A program made the position numbers and the translations under genes. This document shows, piece after piece, positions 53,205 through 61,395 of a DNA stretch of 64,000 bases; within the stretch, counting starts at the first letter, position 1; each line of letters begins with the position of its first letter. Source of the DNA: Sutterella sp. AM11-39. Its GTDB lineage: Bacteria > Pseudomonadota > Gammaproteobacteria > Burkholderiales > Burkholderiaceae_F. The notes under the pieces were generated by a model. That model saw nothing but the letters and a program-made list of their open reading frames with translations. It was not told the DNA's origin and searched no databases. The stretch covers positions 248,001-312,000 of the forward strand of contig NZ_QRLV01000001.1 in assembly GCF_003472385.1 (NCBI RefSeq), given 5' to 3'.

Positions 53205-55490
53205 GCAATACCGAAGAATCGCCCGCGCTGCGCGTCTTCCGTCGGCCACCGCCGTCGACACAAAAGCCGCTCCGCGCACAGCATCACCCCCGGCGTAAAT
53301 TCCGGCCACGTTCGTCGCGTTGTTGTCATCCACGCAAATGCGGCCTGCGTTATCAAATGCAACGCCGCTGCCGGCCAACCAGGGAATCGGTTCCGGCCTA
53401 AATCCGTAGGCAACAAAGACAACATCCGCAGGCACTTCGAGTTCTTTTCCGTCCCCATCCCTGCACAAAACTGCCGACACAATGCCGCCGGCAGACACGA
53501 GACGCTCTACCTGCAACCCGCAAAGAATCTCTGCTCCCTCTTCTTGGGCCTGTTGCAGTTCGCCAACCATAGCTCGCAGTGCTTCTCTCGGCTTTCTTGC
53601 CACAGCCGTCGCCGAGGCCGCCCCTTCTCGAATCGCACAGCGCAAGCAATCCACCGCCGTATCGCCGCCGCCGAGCACCACGACGCGTTTGCCTTTTACA
53701 TCCGGCATTTGGTTCGACTCACCGAGCGCTCGACGACTGACTGCTCCCAACAGCACCATGGCAGGCAACACCCCAGGCAAATCCTCTCCCGGCAGTGACA
53801 GACCGACGGCGCAACCCGCGCCGGTGGCCACAAACACCGCATCGTTTTGCCGACGAATCGACTCGAAGTCCAGCTCCTTGCCCAATGTCGTTGCCATCAC
53901 CAGCTTCACGCCCAGTTCGTTTAAGAGCGCTCTGCGCCGCGCAACAACGTCTCGCGAAAGCTTAAACGGCGGAATGCCGTAGGAAAGAAGCCCGCCAATA
54001 TCCCTTTCTTTGTCGTAAACCGTCACATTCACGCCGCGTCTGGCCAGATAATCGGCGCAAGCCAGCCCCGCCGGTCCTGCTCCGATAACCGCTGCTTTGG
54101 CAGGCACTCTCGCGCGACGAATGCCGGGTTTGAATCCGTGGTCAAGCGCATACTGCGACACCGCGCGTTCGATATCGGGAATCATCACTGCGCCTTCGGC
54201 TTCCTGCATGGAGCACACACGCTCGCAGAACCGTTCGGACGGACAAACCCTTCCGCAGATTTCAGGCAAGGCGCCTTCCTGCAGCATCAATCGAGCCGCA
54301 CCATCCACATCGCCCCGACTCAAAAGAGCCATCCACTGCGACACACGGTTACCCTGAGGGCAGACCGAGGTGCATCGACCGCATCGCAAGCAACGCGAGC
54401 TCTGCCTGACAGCCTCCCGAATATCGAGCGGCCGCCTGACTTCTTCGTAACCGACGAGACGTTCAGCGACAGGCACGATTTCGATTCGGCCGCGCGCCGG
54501 CATCGGAGCCGTCTCGACAAAAGGCGACGACGGCAGCAACGGGAAACTCACTGCTCGTGAAGGGCAAACTTCGGCACAGGCACGGCACTTGATGCACACT
54601 GAAACGTCAGCGCTCGTCAATTTTCCCCTTCTGAGATCAATACCCTCCGGACAAGCGTCCGCACAAATGCGGCAGTCCACGCCATGCGTCGCATGCACGC
54701 AGGCTTTGGGATTGATGCGCGGCACAAAAAGGCGATTCAATCGGCTCATCAGCCCGATTAGGGCTCCCAGCGGACAGAAATTGCGGCACCAACGTCGCAG
54801 CACCAGCAGTTCCAAGACAAGAAATGCCGCAAAAATCAAAACTTCCCAGCCCGATTCATTGAATTGGAACAACCGCGAAAGTGCGATCACCACGGCAAAG
54901 GTCAGACCGACGGGGCAGATCAAGCAGAACACAGGAAAGCCGAATACGGCACTTGAGGCCAGAGCGCCGGCAAGAACAGTCAAAGGACCGGCGTCTGCCG
55001 CCTGCCGTTTTTGTGCTGCCGTTTTCTTTACCGCTTCACCCGCACTGCAGCTTGAGCAGCCGGCACACGATGAAATGCCGCACGTTTCCGCGTGCTTGTC
55101 TTGTGTCGGCTGTGCCGGCAGAACAATCTGCCGTTGCGTATCTTCCTCCGCAACATCTTCTTCCTTTTCTCGTCTGCGCCCTCCCGTTTTCAGAAATTGC
55201 AGCAAACGGGAAACGGACGGAACGGGACAAAGCCAGCCGCAGAAAAAGCGCCCGAAAATCACCACCAGCACGAAAAAGACAGCCAAAGCAGCAAGCGCTC
55301 TGGGCAAAATCGTCTTTTCGGCAAGCATTGTTTCAAGAGCGCCCAAGGGGCAAATCGCCGCAATCTCCTTCCAACCGAAGGAAGACAAGGTACCCCATCC
55401 GGTGTGCCAGATCGTTCCGACAACCGTGAACAAAATGAAAACGACGGGAATCAGCGTACGCAGCCAAGACGACTTCAGAGGCTTTTTCAT
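53193..55490 (-). CDS. NapH-like membrane ferredoxin fused to GltD-like flavin NAD(P)H oxidoreductase
   Basis: A 765-aa fusion. Residues 1-250: membrane domain with several helices and NapH motifs FCGWLCP (83-89) and CRNFCPLGAL (235-244). A Cys-rich insert CGISSCAGCSSC lies at 137-148. Residues 260-310: two 4Fe-4S ferredoxin sites. Residues 360-430: GltD-type Fer4_20 cysteines (CLRCGRCTSVCPQG and later CGRVCPSERFCERVC). Residues 465-765: FAD site VIGAGPAGLACADYLARRG and NAD(P)H site VVVLGGGDTAVDCL. It overlaps the NapG-like gene by 4 bp. It likely moves electrons between NAD(P)H or flavin and membrane FeS centres. I know of no standard gene with this architecture. Confidence 0.85.
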   Translation of the reverse strand: MKKPLKSSWLRTLIPVVFILFTVVGTIWHTGWGTLSSFGWKEIAAICPLGALETMLAEKTILPRALAALAVFFVLVVIFGRFFCGWLCPVPSVSRLLQFLKTGGRRREKEEDVAEEDTQRQIVLPAQPTQDKHAETCGISSCAGCSSCSAGEAVKKTAAQKRQAADAGPLTVLAGALASSAVFGFPVFCLICPVGLTFAVVIALSRLFQFNESGWEVLIFAAFLVLELLVLRRWCRNFCPLGALIGLMSRLNRLFVPRINPKACVHATHGVDCRICADACPEGIDLRRGKLTSADVSVCIKCRACAEVCPSRAVSFPLLPSSPFVETAPMPARGRIEIVPVAERLVGYEEVRRPLDIREAVRQSSRCLRCGRCTSVCPQGNRVSQWMALLSRGDVDGAARLMLQEGALPEICGRVCPSERFCERVCSMQEAEGAVMIPDIERAVSQYALDHGFKPGIRRARVPAKAAVIGAGPAGLACADYLARRGVNVTVYDKERDIGGLLSYGIPPFKLSRDVVARRRALLNELGVKLVMATTLGKELDFESIRRQNDAVFVATGAGCAVGLSLPGEDLPGVLPAMVLLGAVSRRALGESNQMPDVKGKRVVVLGGGDTAVDCLRCAIREGAASATAVARKPREALRAMVGELQQAQEEGAEILCGLQVERLVSAGGIVSAVLCRDGDGKELEVPADVVFVAYGFRPEPIPWLAGSGVAFDNAGRICVDDNNATNVAGIYAGGDAVRGAAFVSTAVADGRRAARAILRYCSIT

Positions 55491-56092
55491 TTTTGAGCCT
55501 CCTTGTGAATTGGATGAATCACAACTCCCCGTTGTGAACCGTCCTTAAACGACTGCAGAACATTAGCCGGACACACCTTCACGCACAAACCGCAACCGTT
55601 GCACTTATCCGCATGAATCACCGGACGGTTTCGGGCGTCCAGCGTAATGGCCTTGTATTCACACTCGTCGTAACAAAGCCGACAAGCCCCGGTTCGAAGC
55701 GCAATGCAACGCTCGGTGAGTTCGGCCACACCCACCTTGACCGTTTTGGGATCAAACATTTCGATGGCATGCGTCGGACACACCCGAGCACAGTCCTGAC
55801 AAAAGTCGCAGTGTCCGAGATGAAAATCAAGAAAGGGCGTACGGACATGGATGAGCCCGTCGGAAAATCCCGCCACCGAAATCACATTCAGATGACAGAC
55901 GCTGCGGCAGCGGTCGCACCGAATGCAGCGCGCCAAGAATTCGTCTTCGCCGACACTGCCCGGAGGACGAATCAGCTCGCCTGATCCCTTCGCGCCGCGC
56001 ACGCCCGCCCCCAGGGCAAGCAACGCCGTGGCACCGACGGCACCCGCCACCACCTGTCTGCGCGTGACCGCTTTGTCGTTTAGCTCGGACAT
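55487..56092 (-). CDS. NapG-like TAT-exported ferredoxin with four [4Fe-4S] sites
   Basis: A 201-aa protein. TAT leader VTRRQVVAGAVGATALLALGAG. Four cysteine clusters, at about residues 56-66 (CIRCDRCRSVC), 94-105 (CDFCQDCARVC), 129-149 (CRLCYDEC) and 163-173 (CNGCGLCVKVC), as in NapG. It overlaps torD by 13 bp and the NapH-GltD gene by 4 bp. Partner of the NapH-like domain for quinol-linked electron flow. It lacks the larger NapG size but keeps all clusters. Confidence 0.88.
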   Translation of the reverse strand: MSELNDKAVTRRQVVAGAVGATALLALGAGVRGAKGSGELIRPPGSVGEDEFLARCIRCDRCRSVCHLNVISVAGFSDGLIHVRTPFLDFHLGHCDFCQDCARVCPTHAIEMFDPKTVKVGVAELTERCIALRTGACRLCYDECEYKAITLDARNRPVIHADKCNGCGLCVKVCPANVLQSFKDGSQRGVVIHPIHKEAQK

Positions 56093-56748
56093 TCCTGCAG
56101 CATGTCTTCTATCGCACCCTTAAGCGTGAAGACGAAGCCCTCGAGGATATATGACCAACCCTTGTAGAAGGGCGAAACGGGGCAGGCACGGATATCGTCG
56201 CAAAAACGCGAAACCCAGTTTTCAATATGCGTTTCGATAAACGTCTTTTGCAGCCGAAGAACATCACACGCTTCGGCCTCCTTACCTTCTTCAAAAAGCT
56301 TGGCCGCGCGGCCGCTCAGATGTGCCAGAAACTGAATCTCCAACGCAATGTGGTCTTCATGCAGATCACAATCTTCGCTTTTGACGAATCCGTACTTGTG
56401 GTACAGCTGACGCACGGCCTCATAGGCATCCTGCATCACCAACCGCGTCGGACTCGTGTAAACGGACTCAAACGGATAGGCCGCCACCTGATTGACAACA
56501 CCGGCACCCAAAAAAGCGCGGGCAAAATCAGCTGCCGCTGTCTCCTCCTTATCTTCCCCTGCGCCGTCTGCAAGCCAATCCGCAATCATGTCTGCGCCTT
56601 TGGCCGCACGTTCGTGAAAATTCCACGCATCCCGATCTTTCATCACCACATCCATGTAGGCCTGCTTCATTTCAAAAGCAAAAGCCGAGGCAATGACTTT
56701 CCCAAGATCGGCAAGTGCACGGCATTGCGAGTCACGGTTGGTCAACAT
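56080..56748 (-). CDS. TorD/DmsD-family molybdoenzyme chaperone
   Basis: A 222-aa cytoplasmic chaperone that binds TAT leaders of molybdoenzymes and helps cofactor insertion. Helical throughout, with the family-like DLHEDHIALEIQFLAHLS segment and a late aromatic PFYKGWSYIL. I chose the ATG at 56748, with AGGA 7 nt before it. It sits in the middle of the operon encoding the TAT-exported molybdoenzyme, its probable client. Confidence 0.85.
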   Translation of the reverse strand: MLTNRDSQCRALADLGKVIASAFAFEMKQAYMDVVMKDRDAWNFHERAAKGADMIADWLADGAGEDKEETAAADFARAFLGAGVVNQVAAYPFESVYTSPTRLVMQDAYEAVRQLYHKYGFVKSEDCDLHEDHIALEIQFLAHLSGRAAKLFEEGKEAEACDVLRLQKTFIETHIENWVSRFCDDIRACPVSPFYKGWSYILEGFVFTLKGAIEDMLQECPS

Positions 56749-56780
56749 GATTTCCTTTCTCATTCAAAATTCAAATAGCG

Positions 56781-57599
56781 CTATCGCGCGAAAAAACTCC
56801 AGGCAGCCGACCCGAGCCGCAGCACAACGATTTGCCAACCCGCACAACCGACTAGGGCCGCAAACAGAGCCGCGGTAAGCGCCACTCTCGATTGCCTGGC
56901 CAACAACGTCAGTCCCCATGGGAGCACGACGCCCGCACCTACGGTCAGCCCCCAAAACCAGGTCGCCAGATCGCCCGTCAGCACGCGCGAGGCCGTCGGC
57001 TCCACGGCATCGGTTCCGCCGACAATGACAAGGTAAAGCGCCAGTCCGAAAACAGCAAAACCGCCGGCAGCCAAACTCACCCGCCTGTCGAGCGCGTAGC
57101 CGTGGACGGCCCCAACCAATCCCATTGTCGCAACCCCGATCAGCGCCGCATAGCCGAAAAACGGCAACACGATGCTCCACGTATTCCAGGCAGCGCGCCA
57201 CGGCATGACGTAGTTGCTTGCGTGAGCCATCAGTACCAGTGCGGCAGCAACGGAAGCGATCAGCGCCAACTTGCGGCACGTTGACTCGTATGCGGCTCGG
57301 TGGATGGCCGCCAAATAGGCGGCGCAAGCCGCAAGCGCTACGATCCATGCAACCCCAAGCTTGAAAATCGAGGAAGCGGGATTGGAAAAGGCCGCAAATA
57401 TCAATTGCGGCCTGCCCAACTGCATCAAAGAAGTGCCTGCCAAAGCCAGCAATGCGATACAGGCCAGCGCGCTTGCCAGCGTAAGCGACGGAACAGGCGC
57501 ACTGCGTCTCTCGAGCACGGCGACCGCGCCCGAAAGACCTGTCGCGGCGGCGGCAAACACCGCCGCAAGCACTGCGGCAAAGCCGACACCCATATTCAA
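56781..57599 (-). CDS. DmsC/NrfD-like membrane anchor subunit
   Basis: A 272-aa integral membrane protein with about eight helices, of the DmsC-type quinol-oxidising anchor family. It anchors the FeS and molybdenum subunits in the inner membrane and takes electrons from menaquinol. Middle region with HASNYVMPWRAAWNTW and the C-terminal helices fit the family. It follows the FeS subunit by 6 bp. Confidence 0.82.
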   Translation of the reverse strand: MNMGVGFAAVLAAVFAAAATGLSGAVAVLERRSAPVPSLTLASALACIALLALAGTSLMQLGRPQLIFAAFSNPASSIFKLGVAWIVALAACAAYLAAIHRAAYESTCRKLALIASVAAALVLMAHASNYVMPWRAAWNTWSIVLPFFGYAALIGVATMGLVGAVHGYALDRRVSLAAGGFAVFGLALYLVIVGGTDAVEPTASRVLTGDLATWFWGLTVGAGVVLPWGLTLLARQSRVALTAALFAALVGCAGWQIVVLRLGSAAWSFFAR

Positions 57600-57605
57600 C
57601 TCCGA

Positions 57606-58202
57606 TCAGAGCATCTTCGGAGGATTGGGCTGCCAGGGAGCGTTCTTCTTGTGCAGGATGTAACGCACCGTGGGCTTGTTGCCGCTATCGGGCATCGAGT
57701 GCACGTTCTCGGGACCGGCCGCTGCGATCGCCTTGGAAACATCGCTGTTGGGGTCATCAATGTCTCCGAAGAAGCGAGCGTTTGCGCAGCATACCTTCAC
57801 GCAAGCGGGCTTCTCGCCCACCTTCTGCAGATGGTCGCAAAGCGTGCACTTCTCGACCACCTTGGCCTGCGCATTGAAGCTGCGTGCACCATAGGGGCAC
57901 GCGGCCATACACATCTTGCAACCGATGCACTTTTCCTTGTCAATCAGAACCTGACCGTCTTCCTTGCGCTGATAGGTGGCCCCCGTCGGGCACACCTTCA
58001 CACAGGGAGCCTCACGGCAGTTTTGGCAAACGGACGGTAGAAAATACTGCTGGATGTCTGGAAATTTTCCGAGCGGTCCGATGGTGAGCACCTTGTTGTA
58101 GTGCACACCCAGCGGAATGCTGTTTTCATTCTTGCAGGCAACTTCGCAGGCATAGCAGCCGATGCAGCGATCAAGATCGATAACCAATGTCTTGTGGGTC
58201 AT
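57606..58202 (-). CDS. DmsB-like [4Fe-4S] electron-transfer subunit
   Basis: A 198-aa ferredoxin subunit with sixteen-Cys layout in four clusters: CIGCYACEVAC at the N-terminus, CQNCREAPCVKVC, CIGCKMCMAAC, and CTLCDHL with a following C pair. It carries electrons from the membrane anchor to the molybdenum subunit. No TAT leader, so it is likely exported with the catalytic subunit, as DmsB is. Confidence 0.92.
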   Translation of the reverse strand: MTHKTLVIDLDRCIGCYACEVACKNENSIPLGVHYNKVLTIGPLGKFPDIQQYFLPSVCQNCREAPCVKVCPTGATYQRKEDGQVLIDKEKCIGCKMCMAACPYGARSFNAQAKVVEKCTLCDHLQKVGEKPACVKVCCANARFFGDIDDPNSDVSKAIAAAGPENVHSMPDSGNKPTVRYILHKKNAPWQPNPPKML

Positions 58203-58229
58203 CTTTGTTCTCCGTTGTATTTTTTATCG

Positions 58230-58293
58230 GTCTCAAGGCGAGGGCACCAATGGAATGCCTAATGCCACTTCCAGTGTCCTCATGCCTTAAGAC
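58230..58293 (-). promoter_or_regulatory. Large intergenic hairpin between Mo subunit and FeS subunit genes
   Basis: Nested stems on the minus strand: GTCTTAAGGC/GCCTTGAGAC, GAGGACAC/GTGCCCTC and TGGAA/TTCCA. It begins 28 bp after the catalytic-subunit stop. There is no T run, so it is more like an mRNA stabiliser or processing site than a terminator. Confidence 0.55.
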
Positions 58294-58320
58294 TGAATAT
58301 CTCTCAGACTACGTCACCCT

Positions 58321-61008
58321 TTAGAGCTTCGGATTAGGCGTCGTATCCGTGGGTTTGGGCATCCACGGTGCGAAGTCTTCCGGCTTCTGCCAGATTCCCT
58401 TCGGTGCGCCTTCCTTGGCCTTGCTGATGCGCACCTGAATGCCTCGCAGCGTGTAGGTGCCGACCATATCGTTAAAGGGAGCGTCGTTCTTCGTGAGAAC
58501 ATTGACGTTGCATTCCGTCCAGCCGTGCGTCTTCGTGTAGAGCGTTTCGGGGAACCAGAAACGTTCCATATAAGCCGTCTCCGGCGGAATACCTTCGGTC
58601 ACGCGAACCTTGCCGCGTGTTTTGCCGCGCTTGGATTCGATCCAAACCCAGTCGCCAGTCGTAACGCCGTACTTGGGCGCCGTAACCGGATTGAGCCAGA
58701 TTTCGGGAACGGGATAGATCTCGCGCAGATACGGGATATTGCGCAACGTACCGTGGTGGTACATCGGCAGACGACCGTTGGTGAGCGTGATCGGGTAATC
58801 CTTTCGCGTCTCTTCGGTGAATTCGGATGGCGGCAGGTAGTAAGGCAACGGATCGTAGTCCTTCTTCACCGGCGGCACCTTGTCCAAGGCATACGGTTTG
58901 CCGGTGCGACCCAATTCAATAAAGACCTCTCCGTAAAGTTCCAATTTCTTCGAAGGCGTGCCGAACCCCACGGGCTTGCCCGTCTTCGGATCTTCCTTCT
59001 TGTAGACGTAGTAGCTGTTCCACTTTTCATACGGCATGAAGGTGTAAGGCTGAACCTTCAGGAATTGCTTCCAGGTCATGCCGATATTCTTCAGACGGCC
59101 GTCGAGAAGTTCTTCCATCGAATCCCAGTAGGCCAAATCACCCTTCATGAAGGCCGGATCACACGCGCGCTTGCAGTTTTCGTTGCCAAGTGCCGCGCAG
59201 CGCTTGATGAGTTTCGACCAGAAAAGCGTTTCGTCTTCGGTTTCCCAAACGTGGGCCACAGGCTGGCGCGCAAAGACCATATTGAGCGCTTCGACCAGCA
59301 TGTTCGTTTCGAGCCATTCGGTCGCGGGCAACAGAATGTCGGCGTACATCGAGAACGATGTCGGATACATGAACATGTGCACGATCAGATCAACGTTCTT
59401 CATAGCCGGCAACCAACTCTGAGGATTGGCGTTTTGCAGCATCTTGTTGCCGGAGCGCTCGAGCCAAACCTTGATCGGATAGGGTTTGCCGGTGAGCATG
59501 GCTTGCAGCACGGCCGAAGGTTGCGCAGCATCCCACTGCATAAGCCCCTTGTGTTCGTTGCTGCCCAGACGCTTGGTGAGCTGTCCCTTGGGAAGCAGAT
59601 ACGAGCAACGCGTTGCCAGAGATCCGGCGGGCACCACATTGGTCGTCGGGTTGCGCTGCATCAGAGCGCCGGGGCGTTCCACATTACCAGCCAAGGCATT
59701 CAAAATGACAGCCCCCATTGCCGCCTGCACGGAATTGGGCGTCTGGTCGGTCGCAACGCCGAGAGAGATACCGGCCGGACCGTCGCAGTACAACTCAATG
59801 GCCTTCTTGATCTTTTCAGGATCAAGCCGGCACTCTTTGCCTGCAGCTTCCAACGTCCACGGTTCGCTGCGCTCGCGCATCATCGTAAAGCCCGTCTTGT
59901 AGGTCACGCCCTTGTATTCAAACGTCCCCTCAAGCGCCGGATCAAGCGCATCATCCCACGGATAAGCAATTGCCTTGGGACTGTTGGTCTTCTTATCCCA
60001 AACCGTAAAGGTCTTGGCATCACCCTTAGGATCCAAGTCGCTTGCTCGAAGCATCATCTTCGTCTTGGCGTTGACCAGATACGGCAAATTGGTCCAACGC
60101 ATGACGAAGTCTTCGTCGTAGAGCTTGTTGGCCATGATGTAGCGAATCCAGCACAGCATCAGTGCCACGTCGGTACCCGGACGAATCGGCAGCCAGACAT
60201 CGGCGCGCATAGCTTCCGGAACAAAGCGCGGATCAATGACGATCGTGCGAACGCCCTTGGCACGCAAACGCACGATGGCGTTGCCACCGGTGGCCGGACT
60301 GCTGTTGGATGAATCTGTACCCCACAGCACCAATGTCTTCATTTCCGTGTTGGGGTTGTAGATTTCGCGCGACTTTTCGTCAGCAATTGAAGTATCAGGA
60401 CCGCCGTACATCATGCCGAAAGCAAGCGTACGAGGCAGATAACACTGTGCGCAGCCCGGCTCATAAAAGTTCGGGGTGCCAAACGCATTGGCAAAACGAG
60501 GGATACCACGGAAGGCCGGGTTGCCACCGCCGCCCGTCGTTACGAGCACAGATTCGGCGCCGTATTTGGCACGCACTTCCATCATCTTTTCAGCGATGGT
60601 ATCAATGGCTTCCTTCCAGCTAATGCGCTTCCACTTGTTTTCACCGCGCTTGCCCACGCGGATCAACGGATACTTGTTGCGCTCCGGATGGTAGAGCGCA
60701 TTGATGCCCGACAAGCCCTTGGCGCAGATTGCACCATGCGACATCGGGTATTCGGGGTTGCCCTCAAGCTTGACAACGCGACCGTTTCGGACATGAGCCA
60801 AAACACCGCAATTCTGAATACAACCGCGGCAGCACGTCTTTACGATTTTTGTATCACCGCCGGCAGAGGCTTCAACTTTAGCTGCCGCCCCGGCAGCTTT
60901 AGCATCTTCAATCAAGCCGATCGGAATCGTCTTGTCAATTGCAGCTGCCAGTCCGCTAAACGCTGTCGCCTTGATCAACGTTCTTCTTGAGGTCATCAGG
61001 GACTTCAT
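58321..61008 (-). CDS. TAT-exported molybdopterin oxidoreductase, DMSO-reductase family, substrate unknown
   Basis: An 895-aa catalytic subunit. I chose the ATG at 61008 (AGGAG 8 nt before), which gives the TAT leader TSRRTLIKATAFSGLAAA. The [4Fe-4S] site CCRGCIQNCG ... GAICAKG is near residues 59-95. A pair of Cys in EPGCAQCYLPRT (about residues 175-185) includes the likely molybdenum ligand, which points to the Cys-ligand branch of the family rather than the Ser-ligand DmsA. Molybdopterin-binding segments such as LWGTDSSNSSPATGGN and LNALAGNVERPG follow. First gene of a six-gene operon with its FeS, anchor and chaperone partners. Candidates are a sulfur-compound or aromatic dehydroxylase-type reductase; sequence alone cannot decide. 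Confidence 0.9.
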   Translation of the reverse strand: MKSLMTSRRTLIKATAFSGLAAAIDKTIPIGLIEDAKAAGAAAKVEASAGGDTKIVKTCCRGCIQNCGVLAHVRNGRVVKLEGNPEYPMSHGAICAKGLSGINALYHPERNKYPLIRVGKRGENKWKRISWKEAIDTIAEKMMEVRAKYGAESVLVTTGGGGNPAFRGIPRFANAFGTPNFYEPGCAQCYLPRTLAFGMMYGGPDTSIADEKSREIYNPNTEMKTLVLWGTDSSNSSPATGGNAIVRLRAKGVRTIVIDPRFVPEAMRADVWLPIRPGTDVALMLCWIRYIMANKLYDEDFVMRWTNLPYLVNAKTKMMLRASDLDPKGDAKTFTVWDKKTNSPKAIAYPWDDALDPALEGTFEYKGVTYKTGFTMMRERSEPWTLEAAGKECRLDPEKIKKAIELYCDGPAGISLGVATDQTPNSVQAAMGAVILNALAGNVERPGALMQRNPTTNVVPAGSLATRCSYLLPKGQLTKRLGSNEHKGLMQWDAAQPSAVLQAMLTGKPYPIKVWLERSGNKMLQNANPQSWLPAMKNVDLIVHMFMYPTSFSMYADILLPATEWLETNMLVEALNMVFARQPVAHVWETEDETLFWSKLIKRCAALGNENCKRACDPAFMKGDLAYWDSMEELLDGRLKNIGMTWKQFLKVQPYTFMPYEKWNSYYVYKKEDPKTGKPVGFGTPSKKLELYGEVFIELGRTGKPYALDKVPPVKKDYDPLPYYLPPSEFTEETRKDYPITLTNGRLPMYHHGTLRNIPYLREIYPVPEIWLNPVTAPKYGVTTGDWVWIESKRGKTRGKVRVTEGIPPETAYMERFWFPETLYTKTHGWTECNVNVLTKNDAPFNDMVGTYTLRGIQVRISKAKEGAPKGIWQKPEDFAPWMPKPTDTTPNPKL

Positions 61009-61395
61009 TGCCTGTTCTCCTGCTTTTGTCATGACGCCGCAATCAAAGCGCAAACAGCACGCCTTGACTGAGCATTCCATTAGAGGAAAACGGCTGCCGG
61101 TCAGGGGTGTGGAGTCGAAAGGCAAAGACTGAGCGCTTTGTCAGTCTTGTCCGGCAGGTTTTCCCGGGTCGAAAAAAAACTTCTTGAGTTTTTATTTTTT
61201 GTTTTCTGCGAAGTCTCCGAACATTTGCCTGGGACAACTTCAAAAATCCGCAAGCTATGTTGTGAAAAATGAAAGTTGTCCGATACTCAAGTCTTTCTCT
61301 CGGGAAAGCCCTATCTCGAAATATTCCTGGACACGCACCGGTCGCTCCGGCTATGCTGCCGGAAGTGACTTTTCTTCTCTTGTTTCTCGAGTGCC
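61009..61395. promoter_or_regulatory. Divergent intergenic region with a 9-bp inverted repeat
   Basis: Arms GGACAACTT (61232-61240) and AAGTTGTCC (61273-61281), 41 bp apart start to start. No gene seen. It probably carries the molybdoenzyme operon promoter on the minus strand and the helicase promoter on the plus strand. Confidence 0.5.

Noticed and set aside
58525..60312. 595-codon plus-strand frame opposite the molybdoenzyme
   Set aside because: Shadow frame, His/Arg-rich and without motifs, inside a well-supported gene.
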